Assembly (NCBI RefSeq): GCF_000241305.1 | Contig: NZ_BAEH01000006.1 | Coordinates: 1-37,292, forward strand | Direction of reading: 5' to 3' | DNA from: Gordonia effusa NBRC 100432 | Lineage (GTDB): Bacteria > Actinomycetota > Actinomycetes > Mycobacteriales > Mycobacteriaceae | Length of the DNA stretch: 37,292 nucleotides | Part shown: positions 35,217 to 37,292 of the stretch, piece by piece | Position numbering within the stretch: position 1 is the first letter of the stretch | How the letters are laid out: each line of letters opens with the position of its first letter | Notes under the pieces: generated by a model | Told to the model about the DNA's origin: nothing | The model's input: only the letters and a program-made list of their open reading frames with translations | Database searches by the model: none | Position numbers and translations under genes: made by a program

Positions 35217-36962
35217 TCACTCTTCGGTGCGCATCCGCAAGCTGATCTCCTCGGCGTCGAGAATCGCGAGTTCTGCGGTGAGAACCGCTGCGCTGTAAAC
35301 ACCTTCGTCGCGCAGCCGAAGCAATTCACCGCGCTGCCCTTCGATCATCGCCAGTCGTGCTTTGACGAAATTCTCGCGGGCCAGCGGCGTTAGGTGTTGC
35401 TCCTGATCGTCTTCCTGTTCCGCGGTCCTGAGAAAGGCCCCGAAACGTTCACGAAGTCCGGGAATCGTATCGAGATAACCGGATTCGGAGATAGCGCGCT
35501 GGGCGGTCTGTCGCATCTCCAGATGCAGCCGCTCACGCTCTTCGGCTTCTTCAGCCGACGTGTCAGGTAAGCGCAAGGCGCGAGTCACGAAAGGCAGTGT
35601 GCCGCCTTGGATGAGCAACGACGCGGCAGCGGCGGTAAAGGCAGTCAACACAAGAAGCGACCGCGATGGGGTATCCGCTGGCAATGTCTGCGCCGCCGCA
35701 ACCGTGACGACACCGCGCATTCCGGCCCACACCACAAGACTTGCCTCCTTTGGTCCGAGGGGCGCAGACAAGTAGTACTCAATGTCGGCGAGCTTGCGGT
35801 TGACCCGAAAACTGAAGCGTGCCACCTGTTCTGGTGAGTGGCTACGCACTTCGTCTTCTTTTCCTCTGCGGCCGAAAGCCTTTCGCATGGGAAGCTGCGC
35901 TGGCTCACCATCGGTCGGTGTCAGCCGTTCGCCGAGGTCCTGCAATCTCGGCTTGATAGATTCGCCCCGTCGAGCGCTACGAGCCAGCCCGGCGAGCAGC
36001 GGCACGACGAAAGCCGCACGTACCGCGAGAGTGACTGCCAACGCAACGAGTCCGACCCACAGCGCGGCGATCGCACTATTGTGCTCCTCACGAACATCAC
36101 CGATGAGACCCCACAATTCCAGGCCCATCAGGAAGAACACTCCGCCCTCGAGAATCAGTTCGATGGTTCGCCAATTCTGCGCGTCAGAGACCCGATGATT
36201 CGGCTTGAAGAACTTCGCCGCACCGCGCCCGGTTACCAATCCCGCCGTCACCGCCGCCACCAACCCCGACGCATGGACATGCTCGGTTGGCAGGTACGCC
36301 AGATAGGGCACCGTGAACGAAATCGCCGTATTCACAGTGGGATTAGTAATCCGGGCGCGCAACCATAGGTTGGCACCACCGACTACGAGACCGACAACCA
36401 CCGCGGCAACCACCGCCCAAACGAAATCCAGCGCGATCCCGCCGAAGGAAATCCCCCCGGCCATCGCGGCGACCGCGGCACGCAGCATCACAAGCGCGGT
36501 TGCATCGTTGAGCAGACTCTCGCCTTCGAGCACCGCGACGACTCGTGGTGGTGCGCCGAGCTTCTTCACCATTTGCGTGGCTACGGCATCGGTCGGGCTG
36601 ATGATCGCGCCAAGTGCAATGCCGGTGGCCAGGTTCACGCCGGGAATCAACAGGGACATAAGGAAACCGAGGACTACGGCGCTGAGGATGACAAGCAGTA
36701 CCGACAGCCCGCTGATCGCGGTGAAGTCCCTGCGGAAATTCATTGTGGGCATCGACACCGCAGCCGAATACAACAGTGGCGGAAGCACTCCGACGAGGAT
36801 CCATTCGGGGTCGACCTCGACCGCGGACACGAATGGCAGAAAACTGATCGCGACACCGACCGGTACCAGAATCAAAGCCGGTGCCAGTGCGAGTTTGGGC
36901 CCTAACGCGTTGGCCGCGGCGACGATCAATACACCGATCACGGCATAGGTAATAAAATCCAC
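35217..36962 (-). CDS. Na+/H+ antiporter, CPA1/NhaP type
   Basis: This 581-residue protein is a cation:proton antiporter of the CPA1 family, which expels Na+ for H+ at the membrane. About 12 hydrophobic segments fill residues 1-440. Family motifs are VLPPLLYSAA, GAIISPTDAVAT, EGESLLNDATALVM and GMRGVVTVAAAQTL. A cytoplasmic C-terminal helical tail of about 120 residues is rich in Glu, Arg and Leu (EERERLHLEMRQTAQRA), with coiled-coil character, probably regulatory. Between the membrane halves is a charged insert (about 318-390). From memory it is closest to Rv2287/YjcE of mycobacteria. The start is an ATG at 36962. Confidence 0.92.
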   Translation of the reverse strand: MDFITYAVIGVLIVAAANALGPKLALAPALILVPVGVAISFLPFVSAVEVDPEWILVGVLPPLLYSAAVSMPTMNFRRDFTAISGLSVLLVILSAVVLGFLMSLLIPGVNLATGIALGAIISPTDAVATQMVKKLGAPPRVVAVLEGESLLNDATALVMLRAAVAAMAGGISFGGIALDFVWAVVAAVVVGLVVGGANLWLRARITNPTVNTAISFTVPYLAYLPTEHVHASGLVAAVTAGLVTGRGAAKFFKPNHRVSDAQNWRTIELILEGGVFFLMGLELWGLIGDVREEHNSAIAALWVGLVALAVTLAVRAAFVVPLLAGLARSARRGESIKPRLQDLGERLTPTDGEPAQLPMRKAFGRRGKEDEVRSHSPEQVARFSFRVNRKLADIEYYLSAPLGPKEASLVVWAGMRGVVTVAAAQTLPADTPSRSLLVLTAFTAAAASLLIQGGTLPFVTRALRLPDTSAEEAEERERLHLEMRQTAQRAISESGYLDTIPGLRERFGAFLRTAEQEDDQEQHLTPLARENFVKARLAMIEGQRGELLRLRDEGVYSAAVLTAELAILDAEEISLRMRTEE

Positions 36963-37021
36963 CTTCCTTACCTTTCCTCATCGCCACCGGTTTCGCCGGG
37001 AACCGAGCTGGTTAAGGTACT

Positions 37022-37292
37022 CCGATGGTCGAGGCGCCACGTCCCCCACCGATGGTCGAGTGCCCGGCGAGACGCCAGCCGCACCCTCCGCTGGCCGAGC
37101 AGGCCCGCGTACCCCTCCGAGGTCTAGTGCCCGGCGAGGCGCCAGCCGCTCCCTCCGCTGGCCGAGCAGGCCCGCGTACCCCTCCGATGGTCGAGTGCCC
37201 GGCGAGGCGCCAGCCGCACCCTCCGCTGGCCGAGCAGGCCCGCGTACCCCTCCGATGGTCGAGTGCCCGGCGAGGCGCCAGCCGAGCCGGGT
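37022..37292 (+). repeat. 68-bp tandem repeat array upstream of the antiporter gene
   Basis: The ccgatggtcgag start occurs at 37022, then full units begin at about 37049, 37117, 37184 and 37252, with steps of 68, 67 and 68 bp; the last is cut by the window end. Each unit is itself a degenerate doublet: cctccgatggtcgagtg plus a 39-bp half, then cctccgctggccgag and a 29-bp half. It belongs to the family seen in the other gaps, but only its outer half-motif, without the inner ggtgtatcgagacc. Confidence 0.85.

Overview
The window looks like a chromosomal segment of a high-GC actinobacterium of the mycolic-acid group (order Mycobacteriales). The genus cannot be fixed by eye. The evidence is an RpfB-type resuscitation-promoting factor with DUF348/G5 domains, a Pmt-type protein O-mannosyltransferase, frequent GTG/TTG starts, and a gene neighbourhood (tatD-rpfB-ksgA-ispE, metG, pabB, rsmI, pmt, arcA) that matches, from memory, the Rv1001-Rv1011 region of Mycobacterium tuberculosis. 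Many genes appear leaderless: a TANNNT -10 box ends 6-8 nt before the start codon.

Layout. 1-5432: an alpha/beta hydrolase and a secreted GH25 muramidase on the plus strand meet the minus-strand tatD-rpfB-ksgA-ispE cluster; ispE and the muramidase overlap at their 3' ends. 5497-9546: a PhzF-family protein is divergent from a HAD phosphatase/mutase-GH65 pair for disaccharide phosphorolysis. 9554-15491: a stem-loop, metG, pabB, rsmI and pmt, with dispersed inverted repeats in the gaps. 15540-21867: a perfect 17-bp inverted repeat, a BCCT transporter, a diverged arginine deiminase homologue, an MFS exporter, a patatin-like lipase and a tandem-domain universal stress protein. 21889-25270: a small ORF, a small membrane protein, a 134-bp structured element, then a divergent zinc-starvation locus (rpmE2 and a CobW-like protein against rpmB-rpmG-rpsN-rpsR, all ribosomal proteins without zinc ribbons). 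25339-28392: an AurF-like diiron protein, FprB and a GIY-YIG protein. 28617-30283: an XRE-cupin regulator divergent from azlCD. 30286-36962: a DEAD-box helicase, an ABC exporter pair, an unrecognised lipocalin-like protein and a Na+/H+ antiporter. 37022-37292: a tandem repeat array running off the window.

The most notable features are non-coding. A family of intergenic repeats carries two half-motifs, TGGTCGAGTGCCG and GGTGTATCGAGACC. It occupies five gaps, in two of them as a homologous composite of about 147 bp with a conserved spacer; one repeat supplies the pabB stop codon. A second unrelated palindromic element lies at 22463-22596. Two Zur-like boxes are placed symmetrically around overlapping divergent -10 boxes. 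Among the proteins, the arginine deiminase homologue lacks the usual catalytic His and probably the correctly placed Cys, so it may be a pseudoenzyme.
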